A DNA stretch of 64,000 bases from Synechococcus sp. CBW1108 (GTDB lineage Bacteria; Cyanobacteriota; Cyanobacteriia; PCC-6307; Cyanobiaceae): NCBI RefSeq assembly GCF_015840335.1, contig NZ_CP060395.1:2145277-2209276 (forward strand), written 5' to 3'. Of the stretch, positions 8,746 through 17,322 are shown in pieces (positions within the stretch are counted from its first letter, which is position 1; each line of letters opens with the position of its first letter). The notes under the pieces were generated by a model that did no database searches, had not been told where the DNA came from, and saw only the letters and a list, made by a program, of their open reading frames with translations. The position numbers were made by a program, and so were the translations under genes.

Positions 8746-9078
8746 CTATTCAGCTCGGCTAAGGGCTTTTTGTAATTCTCCTGCTATTAGCTCGCATCTG
8801 GTCTCGCTGCGCAGCATGGGCTCGGAGCTTCTGACCTCTACCTGGAACTCATTATCTGAACCATTGTTGGCAGATATGATTACGGTGACTCGGGCGGGTA
8901 AGGGGAGCCTGGCCTTTTCTTTGTCCCTCGCAAAGATCATCACACCGCTTGAATACTTCTGGTCTATTTGAAGGCCCAGGCAGTCAACCAGGAAATTCAT
9001 GCGCGCCAGTAGATCTGTATGATCCGCTTCGACGATCCACTGAAAAAGCGCCAAAATTTGCCGTTGTTTCAGCAACAT
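8746..9078 (-). CDS. Conserved hypothetical protein
   Basis: A 110-residue soluble protein ([34 protein letters not shown]) with no motif I recognise. It lies between the EAL gene and glyQ, on the strand opposite both. Its composition is less GC-rich than its neighbours. The ATG at 9078 gives the full frame. Its regular alternation of hydrophobic and charged residues suggests a small alpha/beta fold, but no function can be assigned. Confidence 0.6.
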   Translation of the reverse strand: MLLKQRQILALFQWIVEADHTDLLARMNFLVDCLGLQIDQKYSSGVMIFARDKEKARLPLPARVTVIISANNGSDNEFQVEVRSSEPMLRSETRCELIAGELQKALSRAE

Positions 9079-9151
9079 TATTTGGTTTGCCCCCGCAGGC
9101 CGTATCGGTAGCTACCTCAACTCATCCACCCACCCACCCCCAGCCCAGCCC

Positions 9152-10051
9152 GTGCACTTCCAGGACATCACCGCGACCCTGAACAAATTCTGGGCTGAGC
9201 GGGGCTGCCTGATCCTGCAGCCCTACGACACCGAGAAGGGCGCCGGCACCATGAGCCCCCACACGGTGCTTAGGGCAATCGGGCCGGAGCCCTGGGCCGT
9301 GGCCTACCCCGAACCCTGTCGCCGCCCCACCGACGGCCGCTACGGCGACAACCCCAACCGGGCCCAGCACTACTTCCAGTACCAGGTGCTGATCAAGCCG
9401 TCGCCCGATGGCATCCAGGAGACCTACCTGGCCTCCCTGGAGGCCCTGGGCATCTGCGCCAAAGACCACGACATTCGCTTCGTAGAAGACAACTGGGAAT
9501 CGCCGACGCTGGGGGCCTGGGGCGTGGGCTGGGAGGTGTGGCTCGACGGCATGGAGGTGACCCAGTTCACCTACTTCCAGCAGTGCGGCGGCCTCGACTG
9601 CCGGCCCGTGTCGATCGAGATCACCTATGGCCTCGAACGCCTGGCCATGTATCTGCAGGATGTGGAGAGCATCTGGGATCTCGCCTGGGACGGCAACCGC
9701 TCCTACGGGGATATCTGGCTGCCCTTTGAGAAGGGCCACTGCACCTACAACTTCGAGGCCTCCAACCCGGAGCGGCTCAAGCAGCTGTTTGCCATCTATG
9801 AAGCTGAGGCCGCCGATCTGGTGGCGGCCAAGCTGCCGGCCCCAGCCCTCGACTTCGTGCTCAAGTGCAGCCACACCTTCAATTTGCTCGAGGCCCGCGG
9901 TGTGATCTCGGTGACTGAGCGCACCGCCACCATCGGCCGCATCCGCACCCTGGCCCGCCAGGTGGCTGAGGCCTGGCTGGCCGAGCGGGAAGCGCTGGGC
10001 TTTCCGCTGCTGGATTCGGCCAGGCGCCAGCCTGCGGCCGTGGCGCCATGA
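9152..10051 (+). CDS. glyQ: Glycyl-tRNA synthetase alpha subunit GlyQ
   Basis: A 299-residue class II synthetase subunit (alpha2beta2 type). Characteristic blocks are [22 protein letters not shown] at the N-terminus, [20 protein letters not shown] (motif 2 region) and [13 protein letters not shown] (motif 3). It charges glycine to tRNA-Gly together with GlyS, which is not in the window. Translation starts at a GTG (9152). The last four bases overlap the start of the next small gene. Confidence 0.97.
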   Translation: MHFQDITATLNKFWAERGCLILQPYDTEKGAGTMSPHTVLRAIGPEPWAVAYPEPCRRPTDGRYGDNPNRAQHYFQYQVLIKPSPDGIQETYLASLEALGICAKDHDIRFVEDNWESPTLGAWGVGWEVWLDGMEVTQFTYFQQCGGLDCRPVSIEITYGLERLAMYLQDVESIWDLAWDGNRSYGDIWLPFEKGHCTYNFEASNPERLKQLFAIYEAEAADLVAAKLPAPALDFVLKCSHTFNLLEARGVISVTERTATIGRIRTLARQVAEAWLAEREALGFPLLDSARRQPAAVAP

Positions 10052-10242
10052 AGCTTGCGCTGCAGCGAGGCCTGTTGCTGCTGGTGCTGGCTGGCGGCAG
10101 CTTCCAGTTGGGGCGCCTGAGTGAGCGGGCGGTGTGGCCCTGCCGGCTGCGGCCGGTGGCGGCGCTGGTGGCACCGCTGCTGGGTCAGCAGATACCCAGC
10201 CGCCAGGCCTGTGACCTGCTGCTCAAGATCCCCAGCCTGTAG
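10048..10242 (+). CDS. Small hypothetical protein coupled to glyQ
   Basis: A 64-residue protein with an N-terminal hydrophobic stretch ([19 protein letters not shown]) that could be a signal anchor, followed by a short domain with two cysteines ([15 protein letters not shown]). Its ATG overlaps the glyQ stop (ATGA), typical of a real coupled gene. No family recognised. Confidence 0.6.
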   Translation: MKLALQRGLLLLVLAGGSFQLGRLSERAVWPCRLRPVAALVAPLLGQQIPSRQACDLLLKIPSL

Positions 10243-10284
10243 GGGTGTGGGAACCCTGGCTCCCTAACTAACCGGCAGGGGGCA

Positions 10285-12261
10285 GTGGTGGCGAGCGGCA
10301 GCGGGGGCAGGCTGAAACCGCTGGTGTGGGGCCTGCTGCTGGCCCTGCTGCTGATGCGGGTGGTGCTGGTTGCCTGCATGCCGCTCCAGCCCGCTGGGGC
10401 TGACCCGGTGCTGCTGCTGGCGGCCGCCAGCAGCGCAGAGTTGCCGCTCGAGCTCACGGGCACCCTGCTGGGCGATCCGCGCTCAAGCGTTGGCACCGGC
10501 AGTTGCCGGGCCCTGCTGCAGTTGCCGGTGGGGCGCACCGAGCTGCGCTTTGGCGACTGTCCGCCCCTACAGGAGGGCTGGCGCCTGCGGGTGCGGGGCC
10601 GCCTGCGCCGGCCGCTGGCCTCGCCCCATCCGCTGCTGGCAGCCCCCGCCGAACGGCTGGCCCGCCAGGGCGCCTTCAGCCAGCTGCAGGTGCAGGACTT
10701 CAATGTGCTGGAGCGGCCCGCCACGCCGGTGGCCGATCTGCGTCGTCGCATGGCCCAGGCCCTGGTGCGGCAGGCAGGCCCCGAGCGCGGCGGGGTGCTG
10801 GCGGCCCTGGTGCTGGGCAGTGCGGTGGTGCCGGTGCCGGCCGAGCTGCGCGAGGCCTTCCGGGCGTCGGGCCTCTCCCATGCCCTGGCGGCCTCGGGCT
10901 TCCATCTCTCGGTGTTGCTGGGTGTGGTGCTGCCCCTTGGCGCCCGCTTGCCCCAGCCGGCGCGGCTGGGCCTGGCCGCAGCAGCGATGGGCCTGTTCGT
11001 GTTGCTGGCCGGGCCCCAGCCATCGGTGGTGCGGGCGGTGCTGATGGGGGCGCTGGCCCTGGCGGTGCTCGAGAGTGGCCACCGCAGTCGGCCCCTGGGA
11101 ATCCTGGCCGCCAGTGCCCTGGTCCTGTTGCTGGCACGGCCCGATTGGCTGTTGGACGTTGGCTTTCAGCTGAGTGTGGTGGCCACCGCAGCCCTGGTGC
11201 TTTCGGCCCGGCCGCTGGAGCTGGGCCTGCGCCGCTGGCTGCCCGGCTGGCTTCCAGGTTGGTTGGCAGCGGCCACCGCGGTGCCCCTGGCGGCCTCGCT
11301 GTACACCCTGCCGCTGCAGCTGTTGCACTTCGGCGTGGTGCCCCTCTATGCGGTGCCCGCCAACCTGGTGGTGGCGCCGCTGCTGACACCCCTCACCCTG
11401 GGGGCCATGGCCCTGGCCTGTCTGGCGGTGCTGCTGCCGCCGCTGCTGCCCTTGGCCACCGTGCCCGTCGACTGGCTGTGCCGGCTGTTGGTGCTGGTGG
11501 TGCAGGCCTTTGCTGAGCTGCCCATGGCCCAGTGGCAACTGGGCCGGCCGACGCCCGTTTTGGTGCTGCTGCTCAGCCTGGCCCTGTTGGCCTTGGTTCT
11601 GCCGGCCCTGGGCCGGCGCTGGCGCCTGCTGGGGCTTGGCTTGCTGGTAGTGGCCGTGGCCGTCCACCTCAGCCTGCTGGGTGCGGACCAGCTGCTGCTG
11701 GTGCACCAGGGGCGGCTCGACCTGCTGGTGGCACGGCACCGGGGCCGGGCGGCACTGGTGAGTAGCTCCGCCGATGGCTTCAGTTGCAGTCAGGCCAGCC
11801 AGCTAGCCCGGGGTCTGGGGGTGCAGCGCTTCGACTGGGCCCTGCTGCTGGATCCGCTGGCGCCCGAGCAGCCCGACTGCTGGCGGGCCCAGGCAGGCCT
11901 GGTGCTCGCCAGCGCCGATGGCAGCCTGCCCCTTCAGCCGGGTCAACGGCTGGCCAGCGAGGGGCTGAGTGCTGCGCCCGTGGCGATCGAAAGCCGGGCG
12001 ATGGAGTTGCAGTTGGGGCGCTGGCGCTGGTTGCTGTTGCCCGATCGCCAGGCGCTCTGGGCCTGGCAGGAGCGCTACGGCCCTGGCCGCGGCGGTTTTG
12101 ATGGCCTGTGGCTGGGTTTTCGCCCTTCGCAGCGGGAGCGCACCCAGCTGCAGCGGCTTGGGGCCAAGCGGATCTGGTTGAGCGGAGCCTTCCCCTCGGG
12201 CTGGCCAGAAACCTGGGCGGCCAGCGGCCCCAGTGGATCCCTCCAGGCCGTGCGGGGATAA
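10285..12261 (+). CDS. comEC: ComEC/Rec2-like DNA-uptake channel protein
   Basis: A 658-residue membrane protein with an N-terminal OB-like soluble segment, about ten hydrophobic segments forming the competence domain, and a C-terminal soluble domain. The competence-domain signature LREAFRASGLSHALAASGFHLSVLLGV matches the conserved ComEC block (normally SGLSHLLAISGLH). ComEC carries single-stranded DNA across the inner membrane during natural transformation. The C-terminal beta-lactamase-like domain lacks an obvious HxHxDH metal motif, which is common in cyanobacterial versions. It starts at a GTG (10285; 10288 is possible). The tRNA-Ser lies 36 bp downstream. Confidence 0.9.
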   Translation: MVASGSGGRLKPLVWGLLLALLLMRVVLVACMPLQPAGADPVLLLAAASSAELPLELTGTLLGDPRSSVGTGSCRALLQLPVGRTELRFGDCPPLQEGWRLRVRGRLRRPLASPHPLLAAPAERLARQGAFSQLQVQDFNVLERPATPVADLRRRMAQALVRQAGPERGGVLAALVLGSAVVPVPAELREAFRASGLSHALAASGFHLSVLLGVVLPLGARLPQPARLGLAAAAMGLFVLLAGPQPSVVRAVLMGALALAVLESGHRSRPLGILAASALVLLLARPDWLLDVGFQLSVVATAALVLSARPLELGLRRWLPGWLPGWLAAATAVPLAASLYTLPLQLLHFGVVPLYAVPANLVVAPLLTPLTLGAMALACLAVLLPPLLPLATVPVDWLCRLLVLVVQAFAELPMAQWQLGRPTPVLVLLLSLALLALVLPALGRRWRLLGLGLLVVAVAVHLSLLGADQLLLVHQGRLDLLVARHRGRAALVSSSADGFSCSQASQLARGLGVQRFDWALLLDPLAPEQPDCWRAQAGLVLASADGSLPLQPGQRLASEGLSAAPVAIESRAMELQLGRWRWLLLPDRQALWAWQERYGPGRGGFDGLWLGFRPSQRERTQLQRLGAKRIWLSGAFPSGWPETWAASGPSGSLQAVRG

Positions 12262-12297
12262 TCGATCCTTAAAGTGCACAAGGCCCGAGGGGCCGCT

Positions 12298-12382
12298 GGA
12301 GAGGTGGCTGAGTGGTCGAAAGCGAACGACTCGAAATCGTTTGAAGGGAAACCTTCCGTGGGTTCGAATCCCACCCTCTCCG
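12298..12382 (+). tRNA. tRNA-Ser (CGA)
   Basis: An 85-nt class II tRNA. The acceptor stem GGAGAGG pairs with CCTCTCC, followed by discriminator G. The anticodon stem AACGA/TCGTT encloses loop CTCGAAA with anticodon CGA. A long variable arm and the T loop GGTTCGAATCC are visible. CCA is not encoded. The last 19 bases (from 12364) begin the 47-bp repeat that bounds the downstream island, so the tRNA is the integration site and stays intact. Confidence 0.96.
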
Positions 12383-12410
12383 CTTTTGACAAATCTTGAG
12401 ACGGTTCAGA
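12364..12410 (+). repeat. attL: left copy of the 47-bp direct repeat
   Basis: The sequence from TCGAATCCCACCCTCTCCGC to ACGGTTCAGA is identical over 47 bp to 36636-36682. It contains the 3' 19 nt of tRNA-Ser plus 28 bp of flank. Identical repeats in the same orientation, one at a tRNA 3' end beside an integrase gene, mark attachment sites of an integrated element. Confidence 0.93.
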
Positions 12411-12507
12411 TCGTCCGCAATTGTCTCATTGACTGGGTTTCTGGGTTGGTCGCTGTCTCATGAGGGCGCCACCGATGCCATCAGATCCAGATTTTTTATG
12501 GGAGAGA

Positions 12508-12558
12508 TTATGTGAGATGAAAAGCGGTTTTATGTGAGATAGAATCGTTATGTGAGAT
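12508..12558 (+). promoter_or_regulatory. Three TTATGTGAGAT repeats, putative integrase arm sites (left)
   Basis: Perfect copies of TTATGTGAGAT lie at 12508-12518, 12530-12540 and 12548-12558, spaced 22 and 18 bp apart, between attL and the integrase start. Related copies occur just inside attR. Such repeats are typical arm-type binding sites for tyrosine integrases. The third copy sits 11 bp before the chosen integrase ATG, so Int binding there would also repress its own gene. Function is inferred. Confidence 0.7.
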
Positions 12559-12569
12559 GGGTCTTGGGG

Positions 12570-13892
12570 ATGTCCAAACCGCTGACTGACGCTCAAATCC
12601 GCGCTTTGCCTGCCATTCCCAAGGGAGGTAAAAAAACCTCGGATCCCTGCGGAAACGGTTTGCGTATCGTCAACGAACCAGTGGTCGGCAACGTCCCTTG
12701 CAGGCGATTCGTCCACCCATACTCCCAAAAACTACCGAATGGCGTCCGCAAGCAACAGGAACTGCCCCTCGGCACCTACGGCAAAGGAGGAGGGCGTCTG
12801 ACGCTGGTACAAGCGCGTCAGAAGGTGCAAGCGTTCAAGGAATGGCGCAAAGGAATTGGACTGGATGCCCACCACGATCAGTGGTTGGCGCTGAACCGTC
12901 CAAAAGACACGCTTTCTGCTCCGACTCTCAAGCAAGTTTGCGATGCCTGGTTGACGTCACCCTCACGACAAAAAAAAGCGCCGAGCACTCAGAAAGAGTG
13001 CCAGCGCCATCTTGAAAATCATGTCTTTCCAGTTCTTTCTCCTGATCTTCCCATCAAGGAGTTGGAATGGGATTCAGGCGATGGCACTGGTGGAAGACAA
13101 TTCGTTGAGAAGGTGCGCAAAATCATTGACGCAAGGAAGTCTCATGACATGGCGAATCGTGTCATCAGGACTTTGGGGCAAGTTTGCGACTATGCCATTG
13201 AAAAGGGTTGGATGCGGAGGGGGCAAAATCCCTGCACGATTTCACCTGATGATCGCGCTCAGCATGTCCCCAAAGGAAATCCGACAATTACTGCCGAAGA
13301 GGTTCCAGGATTTTTTCAGAAATTATGTGGGTATGGGGATGGTCAGTTTGATCTTGTTCCTACGGCACTGAAGTTGCATCTGCTGCTATGCACACGACCT
13401 GGAGCACTCGTCGCTCTGGAATGGTCTTGGATAGACGAAACGGATTCTCTGATTACGATCCCTGGTGCTACCCCAGGTCTAAAGCGTCCATCCGACCAGA
13501 AACATGTTGATCATCTGATTCCAATCTCTGATGCCGCTAAAGAAATCTTTGATCTACTCAAAAAAGTCAATGGCAAAAGAAAGCACCTGCTTCATAGTCC
13601 AAGAGGTAGAAAGGAATCTCACATCACTCCTTCTGCATTGAATAATTTCTTGAAGGATCAACTGCAAATGGGCGGGATCCTGACAGCACAGGGTTGGAGA
13701 GCGGTTGTGCAAACAGTGGGACAGGATTTATTGGGGTATCAGTGGGAAGTTCCTGATCGACAGTTAGGTCACCTTCATCACAAGAAAGGTGTTCGCGGTC
13801 ACTACGATAATTCTGAACTGCTGGATAAGAGGCGGGAGTTTATGGAAGATTGGTCAAACTGGTGTATTAAGCAAGGACTCGCTATACCGTGA
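12570..13892 (+). CDS. int: Tyrosine recombinase/integrase of the island
   Basis: A 440-residue P4-like integrase. The N-terminal DUF4102-type domain reads LTDAQIRALPAIPKGGKKTSDPCGNGLRI. A central SAM-like core-binding domain (about residues 115-215) is followed by the catalytic domain. Catalytic residues visible are Arg in LLLCTRPGALVALEW, Arg in QGWRAVVQT, His in RQLGHLHHKKG and the nucleophile Tyr in VRGHYDNSEL. The position before the second Arg, usually His (HGFR), is Gln (QGWR). The ATG at 12570 is preferred over the GTG at 12552 because it gives the family's usual MSKPLTDA start. It lies beside attL and should catalyse integration at tRNA-Ser. Confidence 0.93.
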   Translation: MSKPLTDAQIRALPAIPKGGKKTSDPCGNGLRIVNEPVVGNVPCRRFVHPYSQKLPNGVRKQQELPLGTYGKGGGRLTLVQARQKVQAFKEWRKGIGLDAHHDQWLALNRPKDTLSAPTLKQVCDAWLTSPSRQKKAPSTQKECQRHLENHVFPVLSPDLPIKELEWDSGDGTGGRQFVEKVRKIIDARKSHDMANRVIRTLGQVCDYAIEKGWMRRGQNPCTISPDDRAQHVPKGNPTITAEEVPGFFQKLCGYGDGQFDLVPTALKLHLLLCTRPGALVALEWSWIDETDSLITIPGATPGLKRPSDQKHVDHLIPISDAAKEIFDLLKKVNGKRKHLLHSPRGRKESHITPSALNNFLKDQLQMGGILTAQGWRAVVQTVGQDLLGYQWEVPDRQLGHLHHKKGVRGHYDNSELLDKRREFMEDWSNWCIKQGLAIP

Positions 13893-13924
13893 TGCGAGTC
13901 TCTTGCCTCGTCCCAGCAAATTGT

Positions 13925-14116
13925 TCAGGCAGATTGATTTGCCAAAACCTGCTCTTGATACCACTCTTCAATTTCGATGCGTGACCATCGTGCTTGACGA
14001 TTGCCGATAGTGAGTTGCTTGGGAAATCCGCCATCATTTATCATCCGATAGATAGAGGAGCGCGAAAGTGATGTCAGTTTGACGACATCGCAGATCCTTA
14101 GTAGCATTGGTTCCAT
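13925..14116 (-). CDS. AlpA-like excisionase/transcriptional regulator
   Basis: A 63-residue winged helix-turn-helix protein of the AlpA/MerR-like type: LLRICDVVKLTSLSRSSIYRMINDGGFPKQLTIGNRQARW followed by EIEEWYQEQ. AlpA-family proteins act as recombination directionality factors or as activators of integrase genes in P4-like elements. Convergent with int, 32 bp from its end. Most likely the excision factor of this island. Its AT-rich upstream region runs to 14160. Confidence 0.88.
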   Translation of the reverse strand: MEPMLLRICDVVKLTSLSRSSIYRMINDGGFPKQLTIGNRQARWSRIEIEEWYQEQVLANQSA

Positions 14117-14318
14117 GTATAGGTTGTAACGATAATTGCTTTGATATTATAGGACGGAATTGGATGATAGTCAAGGGTATGGATGTCGCTGGGATAACTA
14201 CTTATTGAGGCGCTTTTCCTTCCGATGCTGCACTTCCTGCAATCCAAGCAATCCTTAATTTCGTGAGGATCATAATCTTCTCCTTGCTATAGAGTGATTC
14301 TTGAGACCCTCAGCAGAG

Positions 14319-14435
14319 ATGCTCCAGCGAACCTGCCTGCGCTTCATCGAAGAAGAAGCAACTGCCAAGCGGGCACGGGCACAGATTCGCCCAGGCGATT
14401 GGTCGATGGTTCAGCAGATAGGTCTGAAGACATAA
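14319..14435 (+). CDS. Possible 38-residue small protein
   Basis: An ATG-to-TAA frame encoding MLQRTCLRFIEEEATAKRAR and ending DWSMVQQIGLKT. It is charged, likely helical, and less AT-rich than the surrounding intergenic DNA. It is the only coding candidate in the 411-bp gap between the AlpA gene and the next minus-strand gene. No clear ribosome binding site or family is visible, so it could be a chance frame or a remnant. Confidence 0.3.
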   Translation: MLQRTCLRFIEEEATAKRARAQIRPGDWSMVQQIGLKT

Positions 14436-14439
14436 TAAA

Positions 14440-14459
14440 AGAGGGACGTTAACCCCTCT
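14440..14459 (-). terminator. Probable rho-independent terminator
   Basis: On the minus strand AGAGGG and CCCTCT form a 6-bp stem around loop GTTAACGT, followed directly by TTTATTATG. It lies about 70 bp beyond the stop of the 163-residue gene (14528) and points the right way to end its transcript. Confidence 0.55.
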
Positions 14460-14527
14460 CATTCGGAAATAAACCTCAGAAAATAGAGATTAAAGAAGCG
14501 CCTCAAGATTGAAGAGGTACATCACTA

Positions 14528-15019
14528 TCATTCGGCGAATTGAAACTTAAGTTCCCCATCGTTGCTCAGATAATTTAGATACCAGTCGGCACTAATTCCT
14601 TCACGAGAGTCCTCGACGACTCGGTATGTCTGGATAGTCTTCAAGTCAAAGTCTTGATCTTGGAGGAGGTCAATGAGGATGAGATCATGAACTTCGTCGC
14701 CATATGTATCTGAATCACGGTAGACCTGGAAATCAAGACCTTCGTTGATACCAAGTCGAATAGAAAGGCACTCTTCAATCATGGATTGAATCGCACCTTT
14801 GGCACCATCAGAATCAGCGAAAGCAGTTTGGTCTTCGTTACCGTACGTATCTGCGATATCGTCCCAGTTGCAATCTCCATCTAAATGGTGATGCCCAGAG
14901 AACCAGGTTTTCAAGGACTCAGTTGTGATGCGTTCAATAATTTCTGCGTACTTATTTTCTGCAGAGATCTTGTTAGGAATGGAAATACGAGAAAATGTTT
15001 TCGAAAAAGTGGAAGACAT
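14528..15019 (-). CDS. Hypothetical acidic protein
   Basis: A 163-residue, strongly acidic protein (stretches DGDCNWDDIADTYGNEDQTA and DLLQDQDFDLKTI). Aromatic residues alternate with acids near the C-terminus (SADWYLNYLSNDGELKFQF). No family recognised. The acidic composition is reminiscent of DNA-mimic proteins such as antirestriction factors, but that is only a composition argument. A terminator follows at 14440-14459. It shares orientation with the next gene upstream (15149-15460). Confidence 0.65.
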   Translation of the reverse strand: MSSTFSKTFSRISIPNKISAENKYAEIIERITTESLKTWFSGHHHLDGDCNWDDIADTYGNEDQTAFADSDGAKGAIQSMIEECLSIRLGINEGLDFQVYRDSDTYGDEVHDLILIDLLQDQDFDLKTIQTYRVVEDSREGISADWYLNYLSNDGELKFQFAE

Positions 15020-15148
15020 AATAAAATAAGAGATTTTTAATAAAGTGCTTGGACTCAGGCGTTCATTTATTCGCCGAAGCGACGCGGTTTATCACGCTAA
15101 AGGGTGCAAATGAGACTTGATCTAGGTATCGCTCATTAATGTAACTCC

Positions 15149-15460
15149 TCAAAAGTGAAATCCCTCTTCGTCTATTGTGTAGGAATCAAAGTCTTCTTCA
15201 TCGCGTTTACTTGCATTGATAATCGCCGAAATGAAGTCACATGTTAGATTCTCCGCGGTAGATTCGCAGTTATCGCTAATGTCAGCAAGGCGTTCGAAGG
15301 GCGAAAGATTTTTGTCTCTAATCCCGTGAATCGAATGAAAATCATAGAAGTGCTCAAAGGCACTCTTGTTGTAGTTTTCAAGCAAATCAATTGCTTCACG
15401 CCAAGAAATTAATAAATCGCTTATGTCGGTCGTTGTTGGGTTTGTTTGATCCTTGAGCAT
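15149..15460 (-). CDS. Hypothetical protein
   Basis: A 103-residue protein (MLKDQTNPTTTDISDLLISW, EHFYDFHSIHGIRDKNLSPF), mostly helical and acidic at its C-terminus (KRDEEDFDSYTIDEEGFHF). The frame is open further upstream, but the ATG at 15460 has a strong AGGAG 6 bp before it, which decides the start. No family recognised. It is divergent from the DUF3102-like gene at 15676 across a 215-bp regulatory gap. Confidence 0.65.
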   Translation of the reverse strand: MLKDQTNPTTTDISDLLISWREAIDLLENYNKSAFEHFYDFHSIHGIRDKNLSPFERLADISDNCESTAENLTCDFISAIINASKRDEEDFDSYTIDEEGFHF

Positions 15461-15603
15461 TGTGATTCTCCTGTAATAATGGGTTAAAAGAAATAGAGTT
15501 AAGCAATTGCGGACATTTCGCTGGACCGCATTATGTGTATTCGGTTTTATGGACGACTTGGCGACGATGCGCTTCCGTTCGACAAATGCAGAATACGACG
15601 CTG

Positions 15604-15664
15604 TACGCATCCTGTCGTCCCCTGCTGTGCCAGTTCGCAAAGCGCCATACGCATCCAGTGTCGT
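15604..15664 (+). promoter_or_regulatory. Direct repeats in a divergent intergenic region
   Basis: TACGCATCCTGTCGT at 15604-15618 and TACGCATCCAGTGTCGT at 15648-15664 are near-identical direct repeats just before the start at 15676. They could be operator sites for the adjacent gene product or another island regulator. Only the repetition is observed. Confidence 0.35.
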
Positions 15665-15675
15665 ATAGTAGGCAA

Positions 15676-16572
15676 ATGGATAAGGACACGCGCTTTCAAC
15701 GACTGGAGTCCTCCCTCAAGGCGGCACGGTATGGGTCCTCTGCCAAGGAGGTTCTGGAGACCTGTGCCCTGGTGGCGCAGTACGCGCAGGAGCACACGCC
15801 CGATCAGGTCAAGGCATTTCAGGAGAAGGTCGAGATCAACCCACAGGTGTGGTTGCGTCTTCTCGCTCTTCACCGTGATGAGCGATTACGGAAGTGCCTG
15901 GAGCATCTACCTGCTTCCTATACAACGCTGTATGCCATTCATCGAATGAGCGATGAGGAGATTGACGCAGCAGTCCAACAGGGCGTCATTCACCTCAAAG
16001 CATCCAGTCACGCGATCTTGTCGTGGTCAAAGCAAAACCGACAACGTTCTGGTAATGGTGTTCCACCATGGCGCTGCCTGCTGGTGTTTGATAGGGAGAT
16101 TGAGAAGAAAGAGTTTTCAATAATGCGCTTTCGACTCAATGAGATTGCCAGGGAATATGGAGCATCTTTGATGAGTGAATGGGACTATATAAAGAATGAT
16201 TCTGCCAGTGACGAAAGCAAGCAGCAAGTAATTTCTGAATTGGAAAAGAAGATTCTTGAAATCTCCAGACCTTTTTATGATCGGATGTCAGATGAGGAAA
16301 AGCAGCAAGCGGGCGTGATCCAATTGGAAAACCTGCTTCATCTGGACATAACGACATTTGGTTGGGTAACGCGTCCCGACTCGAAAACAAAGATAGGAAA
16401 GGGTCGTCCATATACACCCCCATATGTTTATAAACTTGCCCTACAGTTCCAGGTGACTGATTCGAGGTCTCAGCGTTTCAATTGCAAACGGCGCTTACGT
16501 GATCTCGCAGAAAAGCAACCTGACCTTAAGGAACTTATTGAAGACGTTCTTGCGACCTATATGACTGCCTGA
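15676..16572 (+). CDS. Hypothetical protein with a DUF3102/ParB-like central segment
   Basis: A 298-residue charged protein. The segment LEHLPASYTTLYAIHRMSDEEIDAAVQQGVIHLKASSHAILSW resembles the LPxSWxTLYxL...I..G.I.P block found in DUF3102-type and ParB-related phage and plasmid proteins. The rest is helical (LRKCLEHL, SELEKKILEISRPFYDRMSDEEKQQAG) and ends in a basic region with repeated Arg and Lys. The ATG at 15676 is chosen over the longer frame because upstream residues overlap repeated, promoter-like DNA. A regulatory or replication-accessory role is possible; the similarity is weak. Confidence 0.6.
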   Translation: MDKDTRFQRLESSLKAARYGSSAKEVLETCALVAQYAQEHTPDQVKAFQEKVEINPQVWLRLLALHRDERLRKCLEHLPASYTTLYAIHRMSDEEIDAAVQQGVIHLKASSHAILSWSKQNRQRSGNGVPPWRCLLVFDREIEKKEFSIMRFRLNEIAREYGASLMSEWDYIKNDSASDESKQQVISELEKKILEISRPFYDRMSDEEKQQAGVIQLENLLHLDITTFGWVTRPDSKTKIGKGRPYTPPYVYKLALQFQVTDSRSQRFNCKRRLRDLAEKQPDLKELIEDVLATYMTA

Positions 16573-16637
16573 ATATCTGGCGGATTTTTTTGTGGGCAAG
16601 GGTAACACTTTATAGATTATGGGGGACCCAATGGTTT

Positions 16638-16991
16638 TTAACTGCCGGGATACTCACGCATCAGAGCACCCAGCACCTGGTCCAGGAGTTGCTCTGGCAT
16701 CTCGTCATCCAGCAAGCGAATCAAACCGCGACCATCAACGCAGAGATAGAAATCTGCCATTCCCTTACTGAACCAAAAAGTTCTGATGATCTGTGGGGTC
16801 TCATCATCGAGGAGGTCGTGAACCAGGTCCAAGGCATAGTCACTGATTTGGCGCTCCAGTGCTGCCTGAATCCCATCCAGGCAATTCAGGGAGGCGATAA
16901 GTTCTTCTAATGTAAGGTATACAAGGGCATCCTCGTATTGGTGCTCAATCGAGAACTTGGTTTTGACAATATCCGCATTCTGTTTCTTCAT
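16638..16991 (-). CDS. Hypothetical protein, last gene of a small-gene operon
   Basis: A 117-residue acidic protein (LTLEELIASLNCLDGIQAAL, LVHDLLDDETPQIIRTFWFS, RLLDDEMPEQLLDQVLGALM). No family recognised. It begins 9 bp after the 50-residue gene, as the last member of a minus-strand operon of four genes (17519 to 16638). It converges on the DUF3102-like gene with 65 bp between the stops. Confidence 0.6.
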   Translation of the reverse strand: MKKQNADIVKTKFSIEHQYEDALVYLTLEELIASLNCLDGIQAALERQISDYALDLVHDLLDDETPQIIRTFWFSKGMADFYLCVDGRGLIRLLDDEMPEQLLDQVLGALMREYPGS

Positions 16992-17000
16992 TTTGGTGTA

Positions 17001-17153
17001 TTAAATTATTTTCTGCTGCTTCATCAGATCATATACGGTCTTTACCGCATAATCTATGACGGCATTCTCATTGATAAACTCCTTTTGACCGGTAATGGGA
17101 CTTTTGATTTTAAGTTGGATTTCCCGCAGGAGGGTTCTGGTTTTGGTGTTCAT
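17001..17153 (-). CDS. 50-residue hypothetical protein, overlapping gene
   Basis: MNTKTRTLLREIQLKIKSPI, then TGQKEFINENAVIDYAVKTV and YDLMKQQKII. A basic helical protein. It lies within a compact operon and starts inside the end of the 70-residue gene (44-bp overlap, different frame). The reading frame, start codon and operon position support it being real despite its size. The pattern ENAVIDYAVKTVYDLMK resembles an antitoxin or ribbon-helix-helix dimerisation helix, without proof. Confidence 0.5.
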   Translation of the reverse strand: MNTKTRTLLREIQLKIKSPITGQKEFINENAVIDYAVKTVYDLMKQQKII

Positions 17154-17322
17154 TGTTTAGTTCCTGATAAAAGTCTTGAATCTTACTTGCGACCAGTTCT
17201 CTTTGTTGATTATCCATCTCTGCCATCAGGAACTGGTAGGTATCAGGCAGGTAGTGCTCCAGTGAATCCAGTTCCTTCTGGAGAAAGTTGATGCGTTGCT
17301 GAATCTGCCATTGAGTGCTCAT
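17110..17322 (-). CDS. 70-residue hypothetical protein, coiled-coil-like
   Basis: MSTQWQIQQRINFLQKELDS is followed by LEHYLPDTYQFLMAEMDNQQ and RELVASKIQDFYQEL. It is very rich in Gln, Leu and Glu, and probably helical or coiled coil. Its start overlaps the stop of the upstream gene by 4 bp (ATGA). No family recognised. Confidence 0.55.
   Translation of the reverse strand: MSTQWQIQQRINFLQKELDSLEHYLPDTYQFLMAEMDNQQRELVASKIQDFYQELNNEHQNQNPPAGNPT

Noticed and set aside
10567-11739. 390-codon minus-strand frame opposite comEC, rich in Gln and His
   Set aside because: Antisense to a clear ComEC membrane domain; the Gln/His-rich sequence is the mirror of Leu/Trp/Pro codons.
14204-14500. Inverted pair TTGAGGCGCTT (14204-14214) and AAGCGCCTCAA (14490-14500) as a transposon boundary
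   Set aside because: The pair encloses no transposase and shows no target duplication; it is probably chance or a weak regulatory motif.
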